Assembly (NCBI RefSeq): GCF_002831565.1
Contig: NZ_CP025096.1
Location: 558,001-622,000 of the forward strand
DNA: 64,000 nt
From: Spirosoma pollinicola
GTDB taxonomy: Bacteria; Bacteroidota; Bacteroidia; Cytophagales; Spirosomataceae
Direction: 5' to 3'
The notes beneath the pieces are model-generated. The model ran no database searches, had not been told where the DNA came from, and saw nothing but the letters and a program-made list of their open reading frames with translations. This document shows, in pieces, positions 36,056 to 44,942 of the stretch (the stretch's first letter is position 1; each line of letters opens with the position of its first letter). Position numbers and translations under genes: made by a program.

Positions 36056-36570
36056 TTAACTTTTAAGACTTATCGGCAAGCCATTACTCGCCAAACGGGC
36101 TAAGTTTTTTAGTGCTATTGGAAATTTAGTTTTATACTCCTTTCTCAAAAGCAGTCCATAAAATGAGGATAAAAACCCTGTACAAACTACTTCGTGATTA
36201 ATAGTGCAGCCGCGATCATTGACAATTAGGGTATGAATAAAGCTCATTTTTGCACCCAATAAACTGGTTACCTCGGTATAGCTTTTGAATCGACTTACCT
36301 CTGTGAAAATCATATTGAACTTCATTCCATTAGGAGCGGTATTAGTACCGGTTGTGACTACGGCGAAAGGACCATTTAAGCTGATTTTTCCAACCAAAGG
36401 ATCCCAGGTAGGAGCAATATCAGTGGCTTCATACCATGCTCATACTGTTTCCACAGGAGCTGTCGTCTCTTCGCTCGCTTCCAGATGCCAGTTTTTTGTA
36501 CAAGTAGGGCGTAGACTAAACCTAAAATGATAACTGCAATTATGATATACATACTATTTTTATTAGACAT
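36056..36570 (-). pseudogene. SRPBCC-family protein remnant with nonsense codon and probable frameshift
   Basis: The main frame downstream of 36397 reads MVGKISLNGPFAV...; upstream in the same frame it continues as ASEETTAPVETV-stop-AWYEATDIAPTWDP, a normal SRPBCC start with TGA (36440-36442) where Trp is expected. A hydrophobic N-terminal helix (MYIIIAVIILGLVYALLVQ) is encoded in another frame from 36570, so a second lesion lies near 36480-36510. The family binds hydrophobic ligands; this copy looks dead. Confidence 0.7.
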
Positions 36571-36716
36571 AAATAGAATTTATTAACAAAGACATTAAAC
36601 ATCATCTGGACTACGTCAAAGCTAAGTCAGATATACCAAGGTCGATGTCAGTAGGGGTTGAGATTTCAACATATCTACTTAAGAATAATATGAAAAAGAT
36701 ATTATGTAAAGCGGAG

Positions 36717-36731
36717 TCTGCGTCGCAGACA
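36717..36731. repeat. Small perfect hairpin
   Basis: GTCTGCG-T-CGCAGAC, 7-bp arms around a single base. GC-rich within AT-rich DNA; function unknown. Confidence 0.5.
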
Positions 36732-36768
36732 CTTACTAATTACTAGTGCTGGGGATGCCCAGTCTTCA

Positions 36769-36966
36769 TTATGAGCGACGGCCGAAAAAGTATTCCTTAA
36801 GAAACAAGATTGCAAACCCAAACGCCACAACTGTGCCGATTACGTGTGCAATATCTCCCCCTGTCATGTTCTCAAAAAAGGGACGACCTAACAGGCTTAA
36901 AAAGTTGAAGCCTCCAATAACTGTAAACACGAAGAACTGGAGAAGAGACCTGCGTCGATTTTTCAT
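36769..36966 (-). CDS. Small two-helix membrane protein (hypothetical)
   Basis: 65 aa. Basic N-terminus (MKNRRRS), two hydrophobic helices (about 9-27 and 38-57) with a short polar loop, and a basic tail (FFGRRS). Not recognised. The clean frame and charge pattern favour a real gene. Confidence 0.55.
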   Translation of the reverse strand: MKNRRRSLLQFFVFTVIGGFNFLSLLGRPFFENMTGGDIAHVIGTVVAFGFAILFLKEYFFGRRS

Positions 36967-37063
36967 AGTTTTTGGTGTGTTAGGGCCGCATTAATAAGTG
37001 CTAATAAAGGCTAGTTACCAATACTCTTTGCAAGCTCTTTAAGCTACGGTGATTCTTGTTGTA

Positions 37064-37105
37064 TAATCAGAGTGGCTCCGGGCCGCCGGTGCGGTTGCAA
37101 AAGTC
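37064..37105 (-). repeat. 42-bp repeat, right copy (inverted pair with 35961-36002)
   Basis: Reverse complement of the left copy with one mismatch, lying just beyond the 3' end of the minus-strand gene at 37125-37514. The pair encloses about 1.06 kb containing the SRPBCC remnant and the small membrane protein. Confidence 0.85.
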
Positions 37106-37124
37106 GGTCAGTCTCATAAGCGAA

Positions 37125-37514
37125 TCATTCCGGTCGCCAGTACGTACAAGGACATAATCGCGCCCGTGTGCTGGCAGCAATCATCACGAACCAGACAAGT
37201 ATTCCCAAAATGAAGCCGAATTGCCCTAATTTTCGGTGATATTTCAGATTACTTCTGGCGGCCAATAGACTCTTAATCAGAAATATGGTCAGCCAACCGG
37301 TCATCACAGTTCCATGCGCATGCGTGAACCTGTGAGACTTTAACGATTCGCTGGATACCCCTTGGTAACTGGGCATAAACCAGACTATCGAAATGATAAA
37401 AAAGACGATCTCCATGCTGACGAAAAAATAGTGTCCCCGACGATTGGGTCGATTGGCAGCAACTGATTCAACTGGTGAATGGATCATAGAAAGCATATTT
37501 TTGCACCTGAACAA
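37125..37514 (-). CDS. Membrane protein, probably truncated or frameshifted at the C-terminus
   Basis: 129 aa. Three hydrophobic helices with the pattern HAHGTVMTGWLTIFLIKSLL and YHRKLGQFGFILGILVWF, seen in small heme/quinone-type membrane proteins of unknown function. The last residues (STRARLCPCTYWRPE) do not look like family sequence. Removing an 8-nt G/C block (CGGGCGCG) would restore a hydrophobic ending (STIMSLYVLATGMIRL), so the gene may be damaged. Confidence 0.5.
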   Translation of the reverse strand: MFRCKNMLSMIHSPVESVAANRPNRRGHYFFVSMEIVFFIISIVWFMPSYQGVSSESLKSHRFTHAHGTVMTGWLTIFLIKSLLAARSNLKYHRKLGQFGFILGILVWFVMIAASTRARLCPCTYWRPE

Positions 37515-37544
37515 GCGTTGAATTAGGAACGCAGTCCCAAGAAC

Positions 37545-39032
37545 CTAAAACTGAAAGTATATAAAGGACCCGCTACTTTTCTGGGTCAGAATTACCAGAA
37601 TGAGCAGACTTGACCAGCCAAGACTTAGCCCCCACCAGGGCAGCCGTTTCGAAAACGCAAGCAGCGAACTGTCCCGCATCAGCCAGTGACAGACAATAAT
37701 GCCGATCGTAATACTACTGACCGTCAGGATGGCCAGGTTCGTGAGCATAGGCGCGCCATTGGGAATAACACCAAACATCGACAGCAGCAGCAAGGTAGCA
37801 CCACCGAACGTAGGAGCCCGGAAAAAGACCCACGTAATGTTTACCAAAAGCAGTGTCAGCATCGCCAGCCCAAACTGAGCAAGCGGACTGGAAACGTGTA
37901 TGGGTGGAATAATAGCGGCACGATTCAGCATCGACCCGTCGACCATTGCCTCCGCCCGAATTGCCCGACGCTGAGCCGACCTGTCGCGCCAGAATCGCTC
38001 GATGCAGAGAAACAACCCATGTAGCGCCCCCCACACAACAAACGTCCACGACGCTCCATGCCAGAGCCCACCCAACAGCATCGTAATCATCAGGTTTATA
38101 TATGTTCTAACGGTGCCGTGCCGGTTGCCCCCCAAGGGGATATACAGGTAATCACGCAGCCAGGTTGACAGCGTAATGTGCCAGCGACGCCAGAAATCGG
38201 AGAACCCAATGGCCGCATAGGGATACCGAAAATTATCGGGCAGTTCAAACCCCAGACACAACGACACACCAATGGCGCAGGTCGAATAGCCACCGAAATC
38301 GCAGAAAATTTGCCCCGAAAAGGCTAATACGCCCATCCAGGCATCGAGCGGTTGCACCGGAAACGGCAGGCCAAAGATCAGATCAGCAGATGCTGCCAGC
38401 AGCCCGTCGGCAATCGTTACCTTCATGAATAAGCCTAGTGAAAGCAGAAATAGCCCCCAGCTCAGTTGCTGCCCCGTGGCCCGGCGCGGTGTTTTGAACT
38501 GCGGAATCAGGTCTTCCGGACGCACAATCGGGCCAGCCACCAGGTGGGGGAAATACGTAACAAACAGCGCGAAGTTCAGAAACGAAGGTTCGGGCGCAAA
38601 TTTGCGTCGATACACGTCCAGCGTATACGAGAGCGTAACGAAGGTGTAAAAGGAAATGCCGATGGGTAGAATAATATCGGGTTTTACGGCATGAAACACG
38701 ATGCCCATCGCCGACAGGAGTGCCGTAAAGTTTTCCAGCAGAAACCCGCCGTATTTGAAATAACTCAGCATACCCAGATTCAGTACCAGACTGACGGTTA
38801 GCAGGAGTTTTCGATTGCGAGGCCGCTGCTCAACCGAAATCAGGCGTGCCATGTAGAAATCGACGACCGTTGACAGCCACAGTAGCAGAATGAAGGGCGG
38901 GTTCCATAGGGCGTAGAACAGATAGCTGGCCAGCAGCAGGTTTATCTTTTTTACCTTCCAGGAAAAAGGCAGGTTGTGCAGCACCAGAATGACCGCAAAA
39001 AATAGAATGAAGGTGTAGGAATTGAAGACCAT
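37545..39032 (-). CDS. MBOAT-family O-acyltransferase (AlgI-like)
   Basis: 495 aa polytopic inner-membrane protein. MBOAT signatures: SDFWRRWHITLSTWLRDYLY and GLWHGASWTFVVWGALHG with the catalytic His. Such proteins move acetyl groups across the membrane to a partner that acetylates a polysaccharide. The SGNH-type gene 12 bp upstream on the same strand is the likely partner. Confidence 0.92.
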   Translation of the reverse strand: MVFNSYTFILFFAVILVLHNLPFSWKVKKINLLLASYLFYALWNPPFILLLWLSTVVDFYMARLISVEQRPRNRKLLLTVSLVLNLGMLSYFKYGGFLLENFTALLSAMGIVFHAVKPDIILPIGISFYTFVTLSYTLDVYRRKFAPEPSFLNFALFVTYFPHLVAGPIVRPEDLIPQFKTPRRATGQQLSWGLFLLSLGLFMKVTIADGLLAASADLIFGLPFPVQPLDAWMGVLAFSGQIFCDFGGYSTCAIGVSLCLGFELPDNFRYPYAAIGFSDFWRRWHITLSTWLRDYLYIPLGGNRHGTVRTYINLMITMLLGGLWHGASWTFVVWGALHGLFLCIERFWRDRSAQRRAIRAEAMVDGSMLNRAAIIPPIHVSSPLAQFGLAMLTLLLVNITWVFFRAPTFGGATLLLLSMFGVIPNGAPMLTNLAILTVSSITIGIIVCHWLMRDSSLLAFSKRLPWWGLSLGWSSLLILVILTQKSSGSFIYFQF

Positions 39033-39044
39033 TGTCAGGGTTGA

Positions 39045-40121
39045 TTAAAGCGTAGAGGAAGGCGTTCTGAAAGTCGATACAGATGGATTTCGTTGCAGCG
39101 ACCAGCCCATTTTCTGCTCAATAACCGGGAGCAGATCCTGTGTGAAGAACACGGCATCTTTGGGCGTCAGATGCGACCATTCCGGACATGTGAAGCGGCT
39201 CAAGGCCGGGTAGTCGGCTGCGTGAATTCCGGGGGTATTCGTATACGAAAGCAGTCGATCCCAGTAGGCCGCACGGGGGAACATCTTGTTTTCAATATCC
39301 CGCATCGGTCCGTCCGAAGGCGTCCGGATGAAGACGACCTTACCACCGCGCGCCCGAATCTGATTGACCGATTGCCTGGTTTCTTTAAAGATTTCCTCCA
39401 GGGGAGGCCCCGCAATGGCTTCTTTAGGGCTATGTGAACCGATATTTACCCATTCATTCTTTACCTGACGCTGCAGGTTGGTATCGGCGACAAAGGCGGG
39501 CCACATCTTCGTTTGCCGGTCGAATTGGTTAAACCCGAATTCATAAGGAAATGTCGGTCCACCCCACGTACCAAGTCGATTAGGGATGGGCAGATGAGTC
39601 AGCAGGGGCCCCAGCGCCAAATTCAGGTCATCCAGAAACACAAAATTGGCCTCCAGAACGTGGTTGATCTGAAAACTGATCTGCTGGGAAAGTGACCAGT
39701 TTGGATATGCCTTGACCCGTTTGATCGCTTCCTGTTCCGGGAAAGACCCGGTTGGCGTAAAAAACAAGGGCTCGGTGACGTCGATAAGTAGCGTCCCTTT
39801 GAAGTTCGGATCGTTGCCCAAATCGGTCAGGAATGGCCGTGGAGATGTACCTGGCATGGATAACTGAATCGGTTTCTCACCCGTGATGCGCTCCCAGGTA
39901 GCCAGATCGAGGTCGAACTTGATGCGCGAGGAACCAATCAGAACGGGTCGACTATGGCTGCTCTGATAGACCTGTTTTCGTTTGCTGGACCATAAACTCT
40001 CGTCGTCGTTATACGAAAGGACATAATTTTCATGCCGCCAGTAGCGTTCCCATCCGATTACGAACGTTAGAACGAGGACTACTGTGAGCCAGCCGGTTTT
40101 GGAATAGTTTGTTGTGTTCAT
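39045..40121 (-). CDS. SGNH-type periplasmic protein, partner of the MBOAT acyltransferase
   Basis: 358 aa with an N-terminal signal anchor (WLTVVLVLTFVIGWERY). SGNH-like features: GSSRIKFD (block I serine) and a C-terminal CPEWSHLTP segment with the candidate His. This fits AlgJ/AlgX-like O-acetyltransferases working with MBOAT proteins. It lies 12 bp upstream of the MBOAT gene, so the two are co-transcribed. Polysaccharide target unknown; no glycosyltransferases are near. Confidence 0.75.
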   Translation of the reverse strand: MNTTNYSKTGWLTVVLVLTFVIGWERYWRHENYVLSYNDDESLWSSKRKQVYQSSHSRPVLIGSSRIKFDLDLATWERITGEKPIQLSMPGTSPRPFLTDLGNDPNFKGTLLIDVTEPLFFTPTGSFPEQEAIKRVKAYPNWSLSQQISFQINHVLEANFVFLDDLNLALGPLLTHLPIPNRLGTWGGPTFPYEFGFNQFDRQTKMWPAFVADTNLQRQVKNEWVNIGSHSPKEAIAGPPLEEIFKETRQSVNQIRARGGKVVFIRTPSDGPMRDIENKMFPRAAYWDRLLSYTNTPGIHAADYPALSRFTCPEWSHLTPKDAVFFTQDLLPVIEQKMGWSLQRNPSVSTFRTPSSTL

Positions 40122-40161
40122 GATTTGCCGGTTAAGTGGATCTGGTAAGTGCCAGGCTCTT

Positions 40162-41016
40162 TTATTGAGTTTTTACAACAATCAGCGGTACGTTGCCGGT
40201 AAATTCTGCCGATGCCGCACTAAACCCACCAAACCCACTGTCTGCATCGACGGAACAGCCACACCAAACGCCGAGAAAATAAGCTGAACCCTGTCTCGCA
40301 AAGAAGGGAAGGTCAAACACCTCGTGAAAGCCACTTCCTGAACCATTATGGCCTTCTACCCAGCCAGTTCCGTCATTCCAGAGCTGTACACGATTGTCCA
40401 GAATGAGCCTGTTTACAGAATTGGTCTGCTCGAAAACGAAGACGCCGACGAAGCCATGATTGTGAGCGGTATAGAAGAGCGATTTGTCCCACCATGAGAA
40501 AGAGTAGTCAACAACGGTCCGAAACCGAACAATACCATTGGTGATCGGCCAAAACCATTTACCAATCTGGGCATTGGCTGAAATGGCCCCGGCGCCGATT
40601 TCCTGACTACGAACGTGAATCTGGCCAATATCAGCCCGCCCTGAGGCCTCCTGCCCTCCATGCTGGACGCCAAAGTCATAAGGGGGAGCAAAAATGGCGA
40701 TAATGGAACCGGGCAATAGTGCTGAATCAAATGTTGGCGTATCAGGCGGCTTGACGGGTGGAATTTTGCTAAAAGACGCTTCGAGCTCAGCACGCATCTT
40801 GTCCGTTAATTCCGCATAGGTCCGCGCCAGTGCCTCGCTTAGTGGTCTGGTGATTTCACGAAACTTCTTTTGCTGAGTCTGTTGTTGTTCGACTTCGCGC
40901 GCAAATCGGGCGCTCATCACGTCAGTCACTTGTCCCGATTCTGCTTCTGACAATGCGGGGCCGTGAATGGCTTCGAGCATTTTACGCGCTTTGTTGGTTT
41001 GTTTTTCAGTAGCCAT
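40162..41016 (-). CDS. Hypothetical protein with helical N-terminus and beta-rich C-terminus
   Basis: 284 aa, not recognised. Residues 1-100 are charged and helical (AREVEQQQTQQKKFREITRP), without a signal peptide. The rest is rich in aromatic and glycine residues (WFWPITNGIVRFRTVVDYSF; FLGVWCGCSVDADSGFGGFS), like a beta-sandwich or carbohydrate-binding fold. It lies 40 bp upstream of the SGNH gene on the same strand; whether it belongs to that operon is unclear. Confidence 0.7.
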   Translation of the reverse strand: MATEKQTNKARKMLEAIHGPALSEAESGQVTDVMSARFAREVEQQQTQQKKFREITRPLSEALARTYAELTDKMRAELEASFSKIPPVKPPDTPTFDSALLPGSIIAIFAPPYDFGVQHGGQEASGRADIGQIHVRSQEIGAGAISANAQIGKWFWPITNGIVRFRTVVDYSFSWWDKSLFYTAHNHGFVGVFVFEQTNSVNRLILDNRVQLWNDGTGWVEGHNGSGSGFHEVFDLPFFARQGSAYFLGVWCGCSVDADSGFGGFSAASAEFTGNVPLIVVKTQ

Positions 41017-41056
41017 GGTTTTATGGAATTAGTTAAGCGTTAGCCTTATGTATTAG

Positions 41057-41570
41057 CTATTTTACATTGATGAGTTTCCCCTCGGGGTAGTCCTGCCAAA
41101 TCATAGCGGCAATTTCTCAGATGCCTTTCTGCTTTTCCAAGACCGAAAACTGACAGGCGTTGATTTGCTGGTCATCGGGCAGGTCGGCAGTCAGGGTAAA
41201 CGTGCCCCAGGCCCAATGCCCGTTGATGTGGGTTTTATACTGAGTGAATACGTTTTAGGTAGGTGGTACATCGACAAGCTCGATCAAACGATTACCTATC
41301 ATTTTTACCCTATTGTTGTACCCATGAGCTTCAATCATTACTCCTCCGCCGGGCGCAGCCTGATAATACAAATCCGGCGATTGGACAAAAAGGCTTCCAA
41401 AACTTTTGATGTCGCGTTATATCAAATGCCAGCTGCCTATTTTCTAAAACCTGGCGGATGACGGCCTCATCGCCCGACGTTTGATCCAATGAATTCGTTG
41501 CGAAGGCAGTCAGTGCAGCAACTGACAGCATCAGTAAAAGCAGGCCGGTTTTTATTAGTTTATGGATAGT
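41057..41570 (-). pseudogene. NTF2-like secreted protein, decayed paralogue
   Basis: Translated piecewise on the minus strand: a signal-like stretch (KTGLLLLMLSVAALTAFA), DEAVIRQVLENRQLAFD, a 1-nt frameshift, then SFGSLFVQSPDLYYQAAP and EAHGYNNRVKMIGN. A TAA interrupts before NVFTQYKTHINGHWAWG and a TGA before EIAAMIWQDYPEGKLINVK. It aligns with the intact genes at 43990-44490 and 54123-54617 (QSP.LYYQ, HVNGNTAW, EGKLI.VK). No good start codon remains. Confidence 0.78.
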
Positions 41571-41643
41571 AATTCGAATTGATGTTGTTCGATGAAGGCA
41601 AACTTTACGCCGACGAATCCAGGGGAAAGCCGGTCTGATCGGC

Positions 41644-42480
41644 TTAATTTTTAATATCTGCCGGAGCGATTATAATCCGATAGCCCCCATGCGTACCCGG
41701 CTGAATGAAAGCGACGCCAATCCCTTCTGATAGTTTCCGTTTTGCCTGACTGGCTCCTGCTTCTGCTTTGGGTAAATACCCGTTAGCAATGGCATATTTT
41801 ACAATCGGTATCGCTTTTTCTTTGGCCCGTTGCTGGGTAATGCCCTTTGCTTCCTCATCCCAGACTTTTATGGCGAAAAGAGCGGTGGTATTATCCAGAA
41901 TCAGCGCCAGTTCATTGACATTGATAGTCTTGTTGTCTACCAGCCATTGCTGTTCTTTTTCCAGCGTTATTTCTTTTCCGCTGCTTGTCGAAATATAGTT
42001 TGAGGTTGGCTGGGACTGGGAAAGAGCCGGAAACTTAGGTACAATGCCATAGACCAACGTGGTTTGCCTGTCCTTAAACGCTACATCAATCAGCGCCGAA
42101 GGCAGCATTCCTTTGCTCACATCTCCTTTAAATTTATACGTATAAACCCAGATGCTCTGCCCGGTCTGATACGTTCGAAAGCCCCTCATGAACTCCATTA
42201 TTTCCTGGCCAAATCCAAATCCCTTCGCCACAGAATCGATCTTCCTGGCTATTGGGGAAAACTGCTCCAGCGGGGTGGCCTTCTGGGCCTCCGGGTCGAA
42301 AAGGTCCCAGGCCTGTTTATAATTTCCATTAAAAACAGCCGCTATGAAGCTACGGGCAACGTGATCCTGCGGGTCGGCTATAGGTTGAGCGTCAGCGGTT
42401 ACGCTCAGAAAAAGGGGTACCAGTATCCAACAAATGATGCCGCTTTTGATGAGCCACCTGGGTTTACATTGCTTTTTCAT
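41644..42480 (-). CDS. Secreted protein with DUF3887-like N-terminal domain
   Basis: 278 aa. Signal peptide to about residue 32 (LVPLFLSVTADAQ). ARSFIAAVFNGNYKQAWDLF resembles the DUF3887/NTF2-like start in which a small alpha+beta domain binds a ligand. The rest (LALILDNTTALFAIKVWDEE) is not diagnostic. Function unknown. The likely cellular place is the periplasm. Confidence 0.7.
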   Translation of the reverse strand: MKKQCKPRWLIKSGIICWILVPLFLSVTADAQPIADPQDHVARSFIAAVFNGNYKQAWDLFDPEAQKATPLEQFSPIARKIDSVAKGFGFGQEIMEFMRGFRTYQTGQSIWVYTYKFKGDVSKGMLPSALIDVAFKDRQTTLVYGIVPKFPALSQSQPTSNYISTSSGKEITLEKEQQWLVDNKTINVNELALILDNTTALFAIKVWDEEAKGITQQRAKEKAIPIVKYAIANGYLPKAEAGASQAKRKLSEGIGVAFIQPGTHGGYRIIIAPADIKN

Positions 42481-42684
42481 GATATGGAAAGATTGAAAAA
42501 TCCGGTATAGAAGTATAGCAGCAGCTTATACTTGTTTGCTGACTAGTGTTTTATTCATCGGTGCTGTGTCATAGAATCTGTTGGTCAATGGGAAAAACAA
42601 AACTGTCCTACTGAAATTGATAGACGTTGTAGTAGTCGGATTTTGGCCTGCCTGGGGAAACGTCCGTTATGACTGATTTTCTGC

Positions 42685-43440
42685 TTAATGATGGGTCCAT
42701 CCGCCATCCACGTTGATCGTCTGGCCGGTAATGAAATCACTGTCATCCGAAGCCAGAAATACCACTGCGCCCGCGAGATCATTCGGTTCTTCCCGGCGCT
42801 TGATAATCTGCTGGTCAAGCGTAATGGACTGAATGTACTCAACCGTTTCCGGGGGTGCCATTTGCTGGACCCCCTCCGTCAACGTAAGGCCGGGCGTAAC
42901 ACAGTTCACATTGATGCCTGAGCCGGCTAACTCGCGGGCCAGGGTACGGGTGAACGACAGAATTGCCCCTTTCGATGCTACGTAGGGCAAGAGCATTGGC
43001 GTGCCCGCCCATATCGTATTGGAGGAGATGTTTATGATCCTACCTTTTCCCTGCTGGCGCATAATGGGAATAAAGGCCTTACAAAACAGCCACATCCCCT
43101 TTACGTTGACAGCCATCACCTGATCCCATTCGTCTTCCGAAACCTCATCAAAGGGAGCGAGCTTAGGAATCAGGGCTGCATTATTAACCAGAATATCAAT
43201 CCGGCCGTAGTGTTGCAGGACACTGTCGGTCATGGCCTGAACGGCCTGCCAATTCTCTATATTGGTTGTTATTTCCGACACCTGCCCACCCGCTTTCTGT
43301 ACGTCCGAAACGGTTTGTGCACAGGACAGGATATCAACTGCCACCACCAGAGCACCCTCGCGGGATAAAGCCAGACAGTATGCCTGGCCGATGCCACGAG
43401 CAGCCCCCGTAACGATAGCAATCCGATCTTTTAGCCTCAT
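42685..43440 (-). CDS. Short-chain dehydrogenase/reductase
   Basis: 251 aa classical SDR: TGAARGIGQ cofactor loop, NNAAL at about 86-90, catalytic Ser in NISSN and YxxxK in YVASK, and a C-terminal ITGQTINVDGG. NAD(P)-dependent alcohol or ketone oxidoreductase. Not in an obvious pathway operon. Confidence 0.92.
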   Translation of the reverse strand: MRLKDRIAIVTGAARGIGQAYCLALSREGALVVAVDILSCAQTVSDVQKAGGQVSEITTNIENWQAVQAMTDSVLQHYGRIDILVNNAALIPKLAPFDEVSEDEWDQVMAVNVKGMWLFCKAFIPIMRQQGKGRIINISSNTIWAGTPMLLPYVASKGAILSFTRTLARELAGSGINVNCVTPGLTLTEGVQQMAPPETVEYIQSITLDQQIIKRREEPNDLAGAVVFLASDDSDFITGQTINVDGGWTHH

Positions 43441-43466
43441 TGCAGTAACGGGTTAAGTAGGTAAAC

Positions 43467-43964
43467 TCAGTGGATAATCTGTAGCTGGGAGACACCCGTA
43501 AAAGCAAGAACAAAAACGGCTCCCGACGATTGACTAAGCGAGGGCCCTACACCCGCGTAGAGATCACCTATCCGGTCCATCGTGAACTTCACTGTATTGC
43601 CGAAGACTTTGATACTGACGTTGATTGTTTTGTGATCGCTGGCAGTCATGGCAACCGACACGCTAAGGGCCTCCGTAGCATTGGCATTGAACGGTTGCCG
43701 GGGGGTCGGTGCAAACCCACCCGCAGGGACTGGATCGATGGAAAGCCGTCTGTCGCTGAAATACATTTTCATTGGACTGGCCGATTCCATATGCGCTGGT
43801 CGAAGCGGAGGTCCACCAAATTCTGTCCCGCCCGATTGTGGATGAAAAATCAGCGATCCGTCGGCATAGCTGGCGATGCCATTGTTTTGATTACTTACCA
43901 GTGTAATGTGGACTGAACTGCCGTCTTTGGCAGTAGCCAATACCTGCTCAAGATTCATGGCCAT
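43467..43964 (-). CDS. Hypothetical protein
   Basis: 165 aa, not recognised. No signal peptide; beta-rich with Gly/Pro/Ser turns (GGTEFGGPPLRPAHMESASP; AGGFAPTPRQPFNANATEA). It could be a lectin- or lipocalin-like binding protein, but nothing diagnostic is present. It sits 26 bp upstream of the SDR gene on the same strand. Confidence 0.65.
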   Translation of the reverse strand: MAMNLEQVLATAKDGSSVHITLVSNQNNGIASYADGSLIFHPQSGGTEFGGPPLRPAHMESASPMKMYFSDRRLSIDPVPAGGFAPTPRQPFNANATEALSVSVAMTASDHKTINVSIKVFGNTVKFTMDRIGDLYAGVGPSLSQSSGAVFVLAFTGVSQLQIIH

Positions 43965-43989
43965 AATTTTAGTTTTTTAATGTGCTGGA

Positions 43990-44490
43990 TTACTTAATTT
44001 CTATCAGATTGCCTTCCGAATATACTTGGGTCGTCAGGGCGGCAATCTTCCATCCAGCCGCCTGTTTTTCCAGAATCAGCAGGTCACGCCCATTCCACTT
44101 TTTACCGTCACCCTCCCAGTGGGTCGTTTCATCGACCCAGGCGGTGTTGCCATTGACGTGAATATGGGTATCTGTGCTGGGGATAGGGGTAGGATCGGCT
44201 GGGAAATCTTGTGGATCATCTTTCATGTGATTCCCGACCATGTGCGTCATAGCCTCCCAGCCTCGTGCCATATACAAGTGATTATCCGCAGTAGTGACCT
44301 GGTAATAGAGCGTTGGCGATTGGATAAAATAGCCGGAAAATACCTTTAGTTCACGCTTATTGAAGGCAAGGTGGGAAGCGTGGAGCACCTGCCGAATGGC
44401 GGCTTCTTCGCCCGTCGTTTGGGCAGATGAACAGATTGAAAATACCAGCAGCATGGTAGCTGATACCAAGGAGATCAGGGTAATTTTCAT
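43990..44490 (-). CDS. Secreted NTF2-like/SnoaL-like protein
   Basis: 166 aa. Signal peptide MKITLISLVSATMLLVFSIC...SSA. The mature part is an NTF2-like alpha+beta barrel: EEAAIRQVLHASHLAFNKRE, SPTLYYQVTTADNHLYMARG, HIHVNGNTAWVDETTHW. One of three related secreted proteins in the window (another intact at 54.1 kb, one decayed at 41.1 kb). Ligand unknown. Confidence 0.82.
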   Translation of the reverse strand: MKITLISLVSATMLLVFSICSSAQTTGEEAAIRQVLHASHLAFNKRELKVFSGYFIQSPTLYYQVTTADNHLYMARGWEAMTHMVGNHMKDDPQDFPADPTPIPSTDTHIHVNGNTAWVDETTHWEGDGKKWNGRDLLILEKQAAGWKIAALTTQVYSEGNLIEIK

Positions 44491-44574
44491 TGGATTTAGT
44501 TGGGTTTATTGGTTTGTAAAGGATTGGTATTCATTCGCCCGGCGGCTTTTATCCTCCGAGGCCGCGCGCCGTCG

Positions 44575-44796
44575 TCATTCGTTTTTAAGTTGCTGATTTT
44601 GGAAACTGTACAAACCCTGCTCATCACTGGAAGTACTTTTGGAAATGCTCGAATCACGGATGTTTACCAAAGCTATACTCGCAAAAGGCATTGAACTACC
44701 AACTCCATCCTGAACGGTCCCACTTAGAATCGCTTGTGCCCGTACTTGCGTGAAGGGTGTGGATAGAATTAGGAATAGAAGTACAGGAGATTTCAT
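44575..44796 (-). pseudogene. N-terminal fragment of a CarboxypepD_reg/TonB-receptor-type outer membrane protein
   Basis: 73 codons: signal peptide MKSPVLLFLILSTPFTQVRA, then LSGTVQDGVGSSMPFASIAL ... SSDEQGLYSF, the usual start of a regulatory-like domain that precedes an outer-membrane receptor. The frame stops after NQQLKNE, and no barrel follows. The break lies at an unusually G/C-rich stretch (44551-44576). A remnant rather than a gene. Confidence 0.65.
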
Positions 44797-44942
44797 GATT
44801 GGTGTAACCAGTAAATACAGCTAATAGCCTCAAACGTAGCGAGTTGACTGGCGGGCTAAAAACAAGGCAGCGTGAGCGGTATGGTATTCTGCGTGAACCG
44901 TCATAATTCTGAGTGGCGACTGTAAACGGTCAGGAAAATAGC

